The translations under genes were made by a program, and so were the position numbers. Below, piece by piece: positions 52,925 through 61,680 of a stretch of 64,000 nt of DNA (position 1 is the stretch's first letter; each line of letters begins with the position of its first letter). Source of the stretch: Bradyrhizobium sp. AZCC 1721 (lineage in GTDB: Bacteria > Pseudomonadota > Alphaproteobacteria > Rhizobiales > Xanthobacteraceae); contig NZ_JAZHSB010000001.1 of the NCBI RefSeq assembly GCF_036924715.1, positions 3,711,001-3,775,000 of the forward strand. The letters are read 5' to 3'. The notes below the pieces were generated by a model. The model was not told the DNA's origin, did no database searches, and saw only the letters and a list, made by a program, of their open reading frames with translations.

Positions 52925-53305
52925 ATGGCATACCAACCCAATCCGAACGATCCCCATCGTGCGGGCCGGAGTGATGAGGAAATGCGGCGTCGCGATAATG
53001 AGCTGCAAGCCGATCCCCAGCTCGCCGAAGGTCCCGCCAGCGGCACCAAGGTCGCAATGTACGCCATCGCCATCGCAGTTGTGCTGGGTGTCCTGTTCTA
53101 CGGCCTCAATAACAACAGCGTGGACCAGGCGGGCATCACGCCGCCCAGCGAGACCGCGCAGCAGACCCAGCCGGCCAACCCTGCGGGGCCCTCGGGCACG
53201 ACTAAAACCCAGCCCGGCACGACCACGGGATCGGCGACGACCAACCGTCCGACGCCGCCGTCTCCGAACCCCACAGGTACGGAAGTCGATCGCAGCAAAC
53301 AGTAA
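52925..53305 (+). CDS. single-pass membrane protein with a Thr/Pro-rich tail
   Basis: 126 residues: a polar head (MAYQPNPNDPHRAGRSDEEM), one helix (AMYAIAIAVVLGVLFYGL), then a low-complexity Thr, Pro and Gly tail. It is type II-like with the tail outside. GAGGAA precedes the ATG. This kind of protein recurs in Bradyrhizobium; the role is unknown. Confidence 0.65.
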   Translation: MAYQPNPNDPHRAGRSDEEMRRRDNELQADPQLAEGPASGTKVAMYAIAIAVVLGVLFYGLNNNSVDQAGITPPSETAQQTQPANPAGPSGTTKTQPGTTTGSATTNRPTPPSPNPTGTEVDRSKQ

Positions 53306-53793
53306 AGGTCAATAAATATGGCCCCAGCGCATGCGCCGAGGCCATCCAAAGTATTACCTTCCTAACAGCCGGATAGGGTAGTGGGCACCCATCCGGCGTT
53401 TCGATAGAAGCGGGAAAGGATGGCAACGTCTGCCCAATAGTGAACGGAACGCGGAAGATCGTTTGAGCCCGCAGCCCTGCGTCGGGACCGTTCTTAGGAA
53501 CCTGCAGCGTTGCTAAGAGTCGAACCCATCGCTCCCGGGGATCGTGGAGACAAGCCGGGAGAAAGTGGCGGTCCCAGCTACCTCCGTGCTGGGACCGTTT
53601 CTCATTCAGAGCGATCAGATACGCTCTACCACAACTTCCAAATAATTTGGTTTAAGTCACGGGCTTCCGGGCCATGACAATTTGCCCGTTCACCGCTCCA
53701 CTTTTGTTGCGGCGAGTCATCGAGCGAACTTCCGAAATAGCTTAATAGCACACGAAAGTTAGCGCCGACCCTTGCTGCCTCCGCGTGGAGCTC
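53306..53793. other. gene-free stretch with a terminator-like hairpin
   Basis: About 490 bases. CGGTCCCAGC (53569-53578) pairs with GCTGGGACCG (53588-53597), followed by TTTCTC. Upstream sequence from about 53,480 also repeats GGGACCG. A small RNA is possible but unproven. Confidence 0.35.
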
Positions 53794-56019
53794 TCATCGC
53801 TCCGCGTCACAGAAACGGCGCGGGCCGCCGCCATACGGCTGATAGCTGCAGTCCGTCTGGTCGAACGATCGGTAGCGTCGGTAGCACACATCCACGTTGC
53901 AGGAGGGGTTGCTCGTAAGCTGAGTCCTGGTCTCGGCGGTTATCGCCGCCGACTGCGGCGGGATCGCGCACACTTTTCGCGGGCCCCGGCGCGGTTGGTA
54001 CGTGCAATCGGACGCGCGGAAGCCGTCGTAGGCATTCGCGCACATCTCGACATCGCATTGAACCGGATCCGCGCTGCCTTGGCGTTCCGTAGCCGAGCCC
54101 GCCTCCGGTGCGATAACCGGCGCAGGCTCCACGGCGGCAACGCGCGGTCCGGTTTTCTGCGCGACCGCGCCTGCCGCCTCCACAAAACGGCTCCAGATTT
54201 GCACCGGTAATGATCCTCCCGTGACGCCCCGCATCGGAGACTGGTCGTCGTTGCCGACCCACACGCCAACGACAAGCGTTTCGTTGAAACCGATGAACCA
54301 GGCATCGCGATGATCCTGACTGGTGCCCGTCTTGCCGGCAACGAAGCCGCCGGTATCAGCGCTTCGGCCGGTGCCGTCCGTCACCACGCCGCGCAGGAGT
54401 GTCACCAGCTCTTCGCGAAACGCCAATTCAGCGCCCGTGGGCGCGCCGAGAGTGCGTAGTCCCTCGTTCTCCGGGCCGACTGCCGTTATTCCGAACGGAT
54501 CGACCCGCCGACCTGCACGCACTGATGCAAACGCGCCGGCAATGTCGACGAGCGTCAGCTCGGCGGTGCCAAGGGCGAGACTGGGGACTGCCGGCAGCGG
54601 CGCGTCAATGCCAAGATCCCGCGCCGCGGCAACCACCTTGTCGAATCCGATATCGGTCGCGAGCCGTACCGCCGCCGTGTTGACAGACTGCGCGAAAGCC
54701 TGCTCCAGAGTCATCCTGCCGTAGCGGCGGCCGCCGAAATTCTGCGGCTCCCAGCGCTTGACCTGGAGCGGCGAGGCATCGATGACGTCGCCGAGCGAAA
54801 AACCGTTACGCAGGGCGGCATAGTAGACGAACAGCTTGAACGCGGAGCCGGGTTGCCGCCGCGCGTCTGCGGCACGATTGAACTGGCTTTCATCGTAATC
54901 GCGTCCGCCAACCAGGGCGACAACGGCACCGTTGGGCCGCATGGCGACAACCGCGGCCTGTGATGGCCCGCCGCGCTGCGGCATCTTCAGCGTGTCTGCG
55001 ATGATCCGTTCCGCCGTTTCTTGCAGTTCCGGCACCAGCGTCGTTCGCACTGTGACGGTGCGCGCATCTTTGCCGGCCACTTTTGGATACTCGTGCCTGG
55101 CGATCCAGTCGCCAAACCAGGAGGTGGCGGGCGCAAACTCAGCAGCGGTCTTTGCGTCGGCCGGCGCGCCTTTGGCTTCCGAGGCGGTCCTTTCGTCGAT
55201 GGCTCCGGTTGCGACCATCGCGTCGAGCACCTGCTCGGCCCGCTGACGCGCGGCTTCAGGATTGCGGATTGGATTGTAGGCCGAAGGCGCCTGAATCAGA
55301 CCGGCGAGCATGGCGGCTTCAGCCAAGGAAAGCGCGGCCAGCCCCTTTCCGAAATACACGCGAGCTGCGGACAATACTCCGTAGGCTCCGCCGCCAAGAT
55401 AGACACGGTTCAGGTATTCGGTGAGTATCGCGTCCTTATCCATGTGAAAGTCGAGCCATAGCGCTGCGAATGCCTCGCGCAGTTTGCGGTTCATCGACTG
55501 TTCGCGCCCGACAAGACCGCGCAGCCTCACGAGCTGCTGGGTGATTGTGCTCCCGCCCTGGACAACCCCGCCGGAATCGAGGTTCACCGTCGCTGCGCGC
55601 AGCATCGCGAGGGCATCGATCCCGACATGCTGATAGAAGCGGCGATCTTCGATGCTCAGCACCGCCTTGACAAGCAGGTCCGGGAAGGCGTTGCGGGCAG
55701 CTACGTCCGCGAGCGGTCCGGCGCGTCCGAGCGAGCGGCCGTCCGCCGCTTTCAGCAGAAGGGAATGCCGGTCGAAGCGCGCCGGCGTATCAGCAGACGG
55801 CGCGCCGTACAGCGCCCACAGGATGCCACCGGTGATCACGATGGCCACAACCAGTGTCGCCATGACCATGCCCTGGATGAACGCCACGATGGCGATACTG
55901 CGGCGCCGCACTTCCCCCTCGCCTTTCGTCGCTGTGCGCTTGCCGCGCTGGTCCGCCTTCCGCCGCCACTTCGCCAGGGCTGCGCCCCGCAATTGCGTGA
56001 GATATTGCCCAAACGTCAT
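53794..56019 (-). CDS. class A penicillin-binding protein (PBP1 type) with BA14K-like tail repeats
   Basis: About 741 residues. One membrane helix (MVMATLVVAIVITGGILWAL) leads into the GT51 transglycosylase domain (LSIEDRRFYQHVGID with the catalytic Glu, GGSTITQQLVR) and a transpeptidase domain (QPGSAFKLF with the Ser, QSVNTA, GKTGTS). It polymerises and cross-links peptidoglycan. The last 100 residues have two Cys-rich units, CDVEMCANAYDGFRASDCTY and CNVDVCYRRYRSFDQTDCSY, like BA14K lectin-like repeats. The ATG at 56019 is chosen; the frame is open to a TTG at 56184. Confidence 0.88.
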   Translation of the reverse strand: MTFGQYLTQLRGAALAKWRRKADQRGKRTATKGEGEVRRRSIAIVAFIQGMVMATLVVAIVITGGILWALYGAPSADTPARFDRHSLLLKAADGRSLGRAGPLADVAARNAFPDLLVKAVLSIEDRRFYQHVGIDALAMLRAATVNLDSGGVVQGGSTITQQLVRLRGLVGREQSMNRKLREAFAALWLDFHMDKDAILTEYLNRVYLGGGAYGVLSAARVYFGKGLAALSLAEAAMLAGLIQAPSAYNPIRNPEAARQRAEQVLDAMVATGAIDERTASEAKGAPADAKTAAEFAPATSWFGDWIARHEYPKVAGKDARTVTVRTTLVPELQETAERIIADTLKMPQRGGPSQAAVVAMRPNGAVVALVGGRDYDESQFNRAADARRQPGSAFKLFVYYAALRNGFSLGDVIDASPLQVKRWEPQNFGGRRYGRMTLEQAFAQSVNTAAVRLATDIGFDKVVAAARDLGIDAPLPAVPSLALGTAELTLVDIAGAFASVRAGRRVDPFGITAVGPENEGLRTLGAPTGAELAFREELVTLLRGVVTDGTGRSADTGGFVAGKTGTSQDHRDAWFIGFNETLVVGVWVGNDDQSPMRGVTGGSLPVQIWSRFVEAAGAVAQKTGPRVAAVEPAPVIAPEAGSATERQGSADPVQCDVEMCANAYDGFRASDCTYQPRRGPRKVCAIPPQSAAITAETRTQLTSNPSCNVDVCYRRYRSFDQTDCSYQPYGGGPRRFCDAER

Positions 56020-56228
56020 CAGGTCCGACCTGATGGCACTGAACAAGGCCCGCCCAGCCGTCGCACTGCGTAAGCTTCCCGGTTGGTCCTGCCGCGCGCC
56101 GGTGGCCTCGGAAGACGGGATCACCTCGGACCCAATACGCTCGGAAACCTCCGTCGGCGCCGCCCCGCCTTGAAAGCCCGCCAACCGTTCCCGCCAGCCT
56201 TCACGACGAGGCCGCCAAAGAGGGCACC

Positions 56229-56882
56229 GTGGACTATGATGATGAAGACGAGGAGGAGGAAGCCGTCACTTTCCCGCGGCTGCAGAACACGCGCACAATC
56301 CAAATCGAGCGCTTCCTTCCCGCCGGGCAGATCGAGTCGCGATATTTCGAGAAGCCGTACTACATCATGCCCCGCGAGGAGATCAGTCAAGAATCGTTTG
56401 CGGTGATCCGAGATGCGATGAGCCGAGAGGCCGTTATCGGCCTTGCGCGCGTGGTACTGTCCTCACGCGAGCGGCCGTTTCTACTCGAGCCGACGGGCCG
56501 CGGCCTCCGCGGCGCAACGCTGCGCTTCGCACACGAGATCCGAAATGAGTCGGAATATTTCAGCGAGATTCCAGAGATCAAGCTGCCGCCCGAAATGATG
56601 AAGCTCGCGCAGCACATCATCCAGACGAAGTCGGCCGATTTCGATCCTGCTATGCTGGAGGATCACTATCGCAGCGCGCTCGTGCGCATCCTGCGCAAGA
56701 AACAGGCGAAGCGTCCCGCGCAGGCCCCTCCAGTCAAGCCGTTACGCGAGAACGTCGTCAACCTCATGGACGCGCTCCGGCGAAGCGTCGCCGCCGAGCG
56801 CCCGGCAAAGCCTACCCGCCGGAGCGGCGCGGCGAAACCGGCCACGGGAAGGCACGGCGGGCGCTACCGCAGAGCCGATTGA
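56229..56882 (+). CDS. Ku-like NHEJ protein lacking its N-terminal segment
   Basis: 217 residues. TRTIQIERFLPAGQIESRYF, EKPYYIMPREEISQESFAVI, RGATLRFAHEIRNESEYFSE and MMKLAQHIIQTKSADFDP match the central and C-terminal part of bacterial Ku, which threads on DNA ends. The first 60-70 residues of normal Ku (with a conserved WKG near the start) are absent. The upstream sequence codes no equivalent in any frame I read. The start is a GTG leading into an acidic run (DYDDEDEEEE). A basic tail follows. DNA binding may be altered. Confidence 0.75.
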   Translation: MDYDDEDEEEEAVTFPRLQNTRTIQIERFLPAGQIESRYFEKPYYIMPREEISQESFAVIRDAMSREAVIGLARVVLSSRERPFLLEPTGRGLRGATLRFAHEIRNESEYFSEIPEIKLPPEMMKLAQHIIQTKSADFDPAMLEDHYRSALVRILRKKQAKRPAQAPPVKPLRENVVNLMDALRRSVAAERPAKPTRRSGAAKPATGRHGGRYRRAD

Positions 56883-57015
56883 CCAAACGAGCCATAGCTT
56901 CAGCGGCGCCCGCTCTTCGAGCCAGTGCAAAGGGTGGCGTTGTCTGACAGCTTATGCCCCTCAGGGAACCCCCTTTCATCAGAAAGGTTCATTTGGAGGC
57001 AGGATAGGAGGCGGT

Positions 57016-58236
57016 GTGTCGCTGGTCGAGCCACCGGATAGCGCGCAGGCGATCGTCGACCCGCGGGATGCCGCCGAATCTGCGGGCCTGAGTTATGTTT
57101 CCGTCGAACGGCCCGGTATTCGGCGCAAGAAGGCGGGGACGGGATTCAGTTACACACGACCCGACGGCTCGAGGCTCGAGCCTGACGCGCTGAAGCGGAT
57201 ACGGGCACTCGCGATCCCGCCCGCCTGGACTGACGTGTGGATCTGCCCGTTTCCGGATGGCCACATCCAAGCAACCGGGCGTGACGCAAAGGGTCGCAAG
57301 CAATATCGCTACCATGCGCGCTTCCGCGAGGTGCGGGAAAGCACGAAGTACGAGCATGTGGTCGCATTTGCAGACGCCCTGCCTTCCATTCGGGAAACAG
57401 TACACGAGCACATGGCATTGCGCGGTCTGCCGCGCGAAAAAGTTATGGCAACCGTCGTACATCTCTTGGAGACCACGTTGATACGTGTAGGGAATGACGA
57501 TTACGCCAGGCAGAACAACAGCTATGGCCTGACCACGTTGAAGAACCGGCACGTGGCCATCGAGGGAAACGAGGTCCGTTTCCGATTCACTGGTAAAGGC
57601 GGCAAACAATGGTCGCTGCACGTACGAGACCGGCGTCTCGCCAAGATCATTAGGGCCTGTCAGGAGCTCCCCGGGCAGGAGCTCCTTCAGTACATCGATG
57701 AACAAGGCAATTGCCAGGATGTCACATCGACCGACGTGAATGAGTATCTCAAGGCAATTACCGGTAAAGACATTACGGCAAAGGATTTCCGAACCTGGGC
57801 GGGGACGGTGCTGGCGGCCATGGCCTTGAGCGAACTTGAGAGCTTCGATAGTGCCGCTCAGGCCAAACGCAATCTTCGCAGCGCGATCGAAAAAGTCTCC
57901 GCACGGCTCGGCAACACGCCGACGATCTGCAGGAAGTGCTACATCCATCCGGAGGTGCTGAACGCCTACATGGACGGAAATCTGGTCCTCGAGATCAAGT
58001 TACAAGCCGAGAGCGAGCTTCGGAGCGCTGTCGAAAATCTGAAGCCGGAGGAAGCCGCCGTGCTCGCGTTACTGCGCGCCCGGCTCGCCAAAGTGGCCGA
58101 ACAGCCGAAGAGCGCCGATCCCAACGTGTTGTCTGGCAAGCGGGAGGCATTCCACAACCACGGGCCACGTGCCCAACCGTCTTTCCTCCTCAAGCCGCCG
58201 ATCCAGCAAGCGAAGAAAACGGCCGACCGCCCCTGA
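57016..58236 (+). CDS. DNA topoisomerase IB (poxvirus type)
   Basis: 406 residues. Catalytic residues appear in order: Arg in TLIRVGNDDYA, Lys in FTGKGGKQWSL, Arg in KDFRTWAGT, and the nucleophile Y309 in KCYIHPEVL. It relaxes supercoils through a 3'-phosphotyrosine link. The N-terminal part has ALAIPPAWTDVWICPFPDGH. The start is a GTG at 57016. It lies 133 bases after the Ku-like gene, in a DNA repair and topology group. Confidence 0.92.
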   Translation: MSLVEPPDSAQAIVDPRDAAESAGLSYVSVERPGIRRKKAGTGFSYTRPDGSRLEPDALKRIRALAIPPAWTDVWICPFPDGHIQATGRDAKGRKQYRYHARFREVRESTKYEHVVAFADALPSIRETVHEHMALRGLPREKVMATVVHLLETTLIRVGNDDYARQNNSYGLTTLKNRHVAIEGNEVRFRFTGKGGKQWSLHVRDRRLAKIIRACQELPGQELLQYIDEQGNCQDVTSTDVNEYLKAITGKDITAKDFRTWAGTVLAAMALSELESFDSAAQAKRNLRSAIEKVSARLGNTPTICRKCYIHPEVLNAYMDGNLVLEIKLQAESELRSAVENLKPEEAAVLALLRARLAKVAEQPKSADPNVLSGKREAFHNHGPRAQPSFLLKPPIQQAKKTADRP

Positions 58237-58707
58237 TTGCCGTTGCGCCCAGGGCGGCGGAACACGTGGGAAGCCGCTGACTTGCAAGTTCGAAGCCCTG
58301 CCCTGTGTTAGCAGCCGGAGCGGGCGATGGGCCAACGGACTCGTCCGGCAGGAGTGATCTCGATGCTGATGATGAAGAACGAACGGCGGCCGGCCCTCCA
58401 GACGCTACGCGGCTGGGCAATCTCGGTGCTGCCGGAGACGGGCCGCGAGGAGTACGACTGGAGAAGGACCGTGCAGATCCGCATTCCCACGAGATGGCGC
58501 TGATCGTCGCGTGCCAGGATCCGTCTTTTGGCGTTTCACCGAACGAAGCTCTTGCACCGTCAAGGACGTCCTTGACTCGATTGGCGATACACGCCCGGCG
58601 TGTCTGCCCGATCGGGGCTAGGCTGCTTCCCGCTTCTCACCGATTCCCGGGGCTCGACCAGTTCTTCAACGACTCAATTGCCAACTGGGAATGAGCGCTG
58701 TCTAGCG
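58237..58707. other. spacer with one possible small gene
   Basis: About 470 bases. Apart from the possible 46-residue frame at 58,363 I see nothing supported. Confidence 0.3.
58363..58503 (+). CDS. possible 46-residue basic protein
   Basis: MLMMKNERRPALQTLRGWAI then SVLPETGREEYDWRRTVQIR. CAGGAG lies eight bases before the ATG. No family recognised. The composition is plausible for a real small gene, but the evidence is thin. Confidence 0.3.
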   Translation: MLMMKNERRPALQTLRGWAISVLPETGREEYDWRRTVQIRIPTRWR

Positions 58708-59058
58708 TTATAGGCCACCGCGCCCCTCCCAGTACGTAGGCGTTCCGTAGTACCGATGGGTGCGCGTTTCCCAATCTCTATCCTGCCAGGAGTCGTCACT
58801 GAACTGACGCGCATCCTTCAGCTGTTGCTCGGTGATACTGGTTCGAAAACCACCAAGCGACGTATCATATGTTAGAGCGCCCCACCCAGCAAATCCGCCA
58901 AAGCTCATGACGGCATAAGCCACGCGACCTGACACCTTGTCGATAATGAGGTGATCAATCTCACCGATGTTCTGTCCACCTACCCCATAAACCTCGGTTC
59001 CCTGAATGTCTTCACTTGAGATGCATTGATGATCCGGATGGGCTGTAGCGCGGGCCAT
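58708..59058 (-). CDS. PRC-barrel domain protein with an internal gap
   Basis: 116 residues: SSEDIQGTEVYGVGGQNIGE, IDHLIIDKVSGRVAYAVMSF, then TSLGGFRTSITEQQLKDARQ and WQDRDWETRTHRYYG. This matches the stress-linked PRC-barrel proteins of rhizobia. Between MSFGGF and LTYDTSLGG the usual stretch (about 12-15 residues, with LPW) is lost and replaced by AGWGA. The frame is kept, so a shortened protein could still fold. Confidence 0.7.
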   Translation of the reverse strand: MARATAHPDHQCISSEDIQGTEVYGVGGQNIGEIDHLIIDKVSGRVAYAVMSFGGFAGWGALTYDTSLGGFRTSITEQQLKDARQFSDDSWQDRDWETRTHRYYGTPTYWEGRGGL

Positions 59059-59559
59059 TGGCTTCTTCCCTCAGCGGGTTTTGTCGACTTAACTCGGCCG
59101 CTACGTGGTCGTTCCTGGCGCTTCGGAGGACATTTCACAACGAAAGCGCCCGCCGTAGCGCTCATCTCCGATCTATCGTCGCCGACACTGACTCTAACAA
59201 CCTCCAGTCCGCAGTAGTCGCAGCAATAATAGGTGCCATCCCTTTTCAAGGCCGTACGGAACGGACCAGCCGGGGGCGGCCTGACGTTCGTGAGAGTATA
59301 ACGGACCTGCTGTTCAAGCAGGGACACTTCCGAAATTGCCCACAAAACGGACATGCGGCCATAACGCGCGATGTCCGCGCCTGAGGATAAAACGGGCAAT
59401 CCGCGATTAGGCCATGACGCCTTTGAACCAGCCGAGTGTCTTCGAGCCCCCTGATAGCAAGGTAGTGGCAGAAGCGATCACGCCCCCTGATTGTTCGAGA
59501 TTTCGGAGAACTGCGCAAGAATGCTCGCTTTCCGGCGGGCTTTTTTGTGAGTTGAGTTA
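59059..59559. other. spacer with no supported gene
   Basis: About 500 bases. A minus-strand frame contains DGTYYCCDYCGLEVV, which could be a scrap of a zinc protein, but it lacks a start and runs through the PRC gene. GCCGGCGGGC with a T-run near 59,532-59,547 may end transcription. Confidence 0.35.
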
Positions 59560-60462
59560 TTGCCAAAGCAAATTCAGATGCCGGGGTTCATTAAGCCCCA
59601 GCTTGCGACGCTGAGGTCGACGGCGCCGAAGGGCGACCAGTGGCTTCATGAGATCAAATTCGACGGCTATCGCGTTCAGGTCCATGTCAACAACGGTCGC
59701 AAGAAAGTCTATACCCGCACCGGGCTGGACTGGACCAAAAGGTTCTCTGTCATTGCTGGCGCCCTCGATATTCCGGGTCAAGCCATCATCGATGGAGAGG
59801 TGGTTGTCATACTTGAGGGCCGCACCAACTTTTCCGAACTCCAAGCCGAACTTGCCGCCGGCAGACAAGATCGTTTGGTCTTCTATGCATTCGACCTCCT
59901 CTGGCGCGACGGAGAGGTTCGCAGCCGACCGCAGATCGAACGCAAGCAACGCCTTCTGGACCTGCTCAGCGAAAACGACATCGAACTTCCGGTCCTGTTT
60001 TCCGAGCACCTCGTCGGCGACGGACAGAAGATGTTTGAGCATGCCACCAAGTTGAACTGGGAAGGCATCATTTCTAAGCGGGCTGACGCCCCGTATCGGT
60101 CGGAGCGAAATGAGAACTGGCTGAAGATCAAGGCCGTGCACAAGGGCAAGTTTCCCGTCGTCGGCTTTGTCAAAGACCCTAGCGGCGTGGCCGCGCTGTA
60201 CCTCGGCAAACAGGAAGGCAAAGAACTGGTTTATATGGGCAAGGTCGGGACGGGTTGGTCTCGCACTGTTTCCAGCCAGATCAGAAAACAGCTTGATACG
60301 GTGGTCAGTCCCAAGTCCAAGCTGACCCGGCCCATCAGAAAACCGAAGGCGACATGGGTCGAACCGAAGTTCTTCGCTGACGTCGAGTACCGAGACATTA
60401 CATCGGAAGGTCTACTACGTGCCAGCTCGTTCAAAGCATTGTCGCGTGATAATAAATCATAA
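59560..60462 (+). CDS. stand-alone ATP-dependent DNA ligase (LigD ligase domain)
   Basis: 300 residues. The adenylated Lys is K33 in HEIKFDGYRVQ. GEVVVILEGRTNF, LVFYAFDLLW, EGIISKRADAPYRS and ENWLKIKAVHKG are nucleotidyltransferase motifs III-V. An OB domain follows (GFVKDPSGVAALYLGKQEGK). The LigD polymerase and phosphoesterase domains are absent, so it resembles LigC-type or ligase-only relatives. The start is a TTG at 59560 or an ATG at 59578, with poor ribosome sites for both. It probably works with a Ku protein. Confidence 0.88.
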   Translation: MPKQIQMPGFIKPQLATLRSTAPKGDQWLHEIKFDGYRVQVHVNNGRKKVYTRTGLDWTKRFSVIAGALDIPGQAIIDGEVVVILEGRTNFSELQAELAAGRQDRLVFYAFDLLWRDGEVRSRPQIERKQRLLDLLSENDIELPVLFSEHLVGDGQKMFEHATKLNWEGIISKRADAPYRSERNENWLKIKAVHKGKFPVVGFVKDPSGVAALYLGKQEGKELVYMGKVGTGWSRTVSSQIRKQLDTVVSPKSKLTRPIRKPKATWVEPKFFADVEYRDITSEGLLRASSFKALSRDNKS

Positions 60463-60637
60463 TTGTCCCATCTGCTTCGGAGTTGGATGGGTATGCGAAA
60501 ATCATCCCCAGCGGGCTTGGAGCGATGAACTGGGCTGCCAGTGCGGGGCGGGCATGCCCTGTGAGTGCGTCAGTGCTGACGGACTTGAGGAACCTGACAT
60601 CAGCCAAGTCCTCGAAGCCCCGTCAACGCGCCACTAG
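60446..60637 (+). CDS. small Cys-rich zinc-ribbon-like protein, copy 2
   Basis: 63 residues from a GTG: HNCPICFGVGWVCENHPQRA, WSDELGCQCGAGMPCECV. Paralogue of the 42,936 gene with the GWVCENHP core. It overlaps the ligase stop by 17 bases. Unknown function. Confidence 0.6.
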   Translation: MIINHNCPICFGVGWVCENHPQRAWSDELGCQCGAGMPCECVSADGLEEPDISQVLEAPSTRH

Positions 60638-60919
60638 CGCCGCGCGGTCTTCCGACGATTGTATGGTGAGCGGTTCACCGGTCTCAGGGAAATCCCCTCG
60701 CGTTGCGCCTTACTGGTGATCGACGCGGGAGGACGCTGCATCTTGAGACTGATAAACGCCGGTTGGCGTGTTGGCTTTAGCAAACGAGCGAAGCTGCTTT
60801 ATTTCCTTATCGCTCCACGGCTGGCGCGAGCGGCGTTTATACTTCGGGTTTGCTTTGCGCTGTCCCTTCTTGCCGATCGGCGATCCGGGCCGCTTCGATG
60901 CTGATCTTGTCGCTGCCAT
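60634..60919 (-). pseudogene. frameshifted Myb/SANT-like small DNA-binding protein
   Basis: MAATRSASKRPGSPIGKKGQ, RQPWSDKEIKQLRSFAKANT, PTGV are in one frame. The expected continuation ISLKMQRPPASITSKAQREG, ISLRPVNRSPYNRRKTARR is in the next. One extra T in GTTTATC near 60,761 explains it. The intact form would be about 94 residues and resembles short proteins with a tryptophan-containing helix-turn-helix that are common in Bradyrhizobium. GGAGG precedes the ATG. Confidence 0.7.
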
Positions 60920-61043
60920 GAGCACCTCCAATGGAGGTTAAGGCACGGATCGGCCTAACGGTTCCCTACTTTTATAGAACGCTTTGATGGCAGGTAGGGC
61001 GAATGACACCCTGTGATCCGATGGCCGTCGCGGTAGATTGACG

Positions 61044-61221
61044 TTAGGTACACGGGCGACTTCTGCTGTTCGCATTCATGGCCCGCTCAACGTCGTCCGC
61101 CAGTTGACCCAGATGCTTGGCTAGCCGGTCGAACATTTCGCGTTTAGTCCCATCGGTTGCTAGGTCCCGGATCAGCCGCATCGGTCCGAAGCTTCTCCAG
61201 AGAGGCCTGATAGTCCTTCAC
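61044..61221 (-). pseudogene. frameshifted small helical protein
   Basis: From a GTG: MKDYQASLEKLRTDAA in one frame, then RLIRDLATDGTKREMFDRLA, KHLGQLADDVERAMNANS in another. A base change in length near 61,185 separates them. The sum is a recurring short helical protein of Bradyrhizobium. AAGGGG lies before the GTG. Confidence 0.6.
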
Positions 61222-61248
61222 TTGCAGTCCCCTTGCCAGTTCAGGCCG

Positions 61249-61500
61249 CTAGGGTTCGGCCCTACTTTTTCGGATCGAACCCAAATTTTCTAGTGCCTTG
61301 GGCGGCTGTAGTCCGGGAGATCGAAGCCAATCGTTGATGTGAGATGGCTTTTCGGCCTGTCGGGCGCGCCGCAAAAGCAATTCCCTGGCAGTGCTTCCGG
61401 CAGGTTGCTTTTCCGCGGCCTCTTTAAATTTATTCGCCTCTTCCGCCAGCAGCTCTTCAAAGGTCACCGTGTGTTTTGATGCGCTTACGCTTTTAGCCAT
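61249..61500 (-). CDS. SPGL-family small protein, copy 3
   Basis: 83 residues: FEELLAEEANKFKEAAEKQP, LLLRRARQAEKPSHINDWLR, SPGLQPPK, then a tail ending SRAEP not seen in other copies. GGGGAGGGGACC precedes the ATG. Same core as copies 1, 2 and 4. Confidence 0.7.
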   Translation of the reverse strand: MAKSVSASKHTVTFEELLAEEANKFKEAAEKQPAGSTARELLLRRARQAEKPSHINDWLRSPGLQPPKALENLGSIRKSRAEP

Positions 61501-61680
61501 GCGGTCCCCTCCCCATCGCTAATTACACATCGCTTCTTCCACCCCGTCTGTCCGGTGGCCGACAGAAACAAATCAGCGCATCGCTCGCTCAATCGTGAAT
61601 GCCGCAACGCGAAGCCCTTCGGGTTCAAATCCGAACCGTGATGTTGCCGCAACCGTTATAAGGTAGCAGGGACGGAGATC

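Noticed and set aside
58980..59399. A 139-codon minus-strand frame with a CCDYC motif
   Set aside because: It overlaps the start of the PRC-barrel gene, lacks a ribosome site, and only a short part looks protein-like.
61600..61660. Possible tRNA fragment around GGGTTCAAATCC
   Set aside because: No acceptor or anticodon arm pairs with it, and it does not match the missing tRNA-Ser half.
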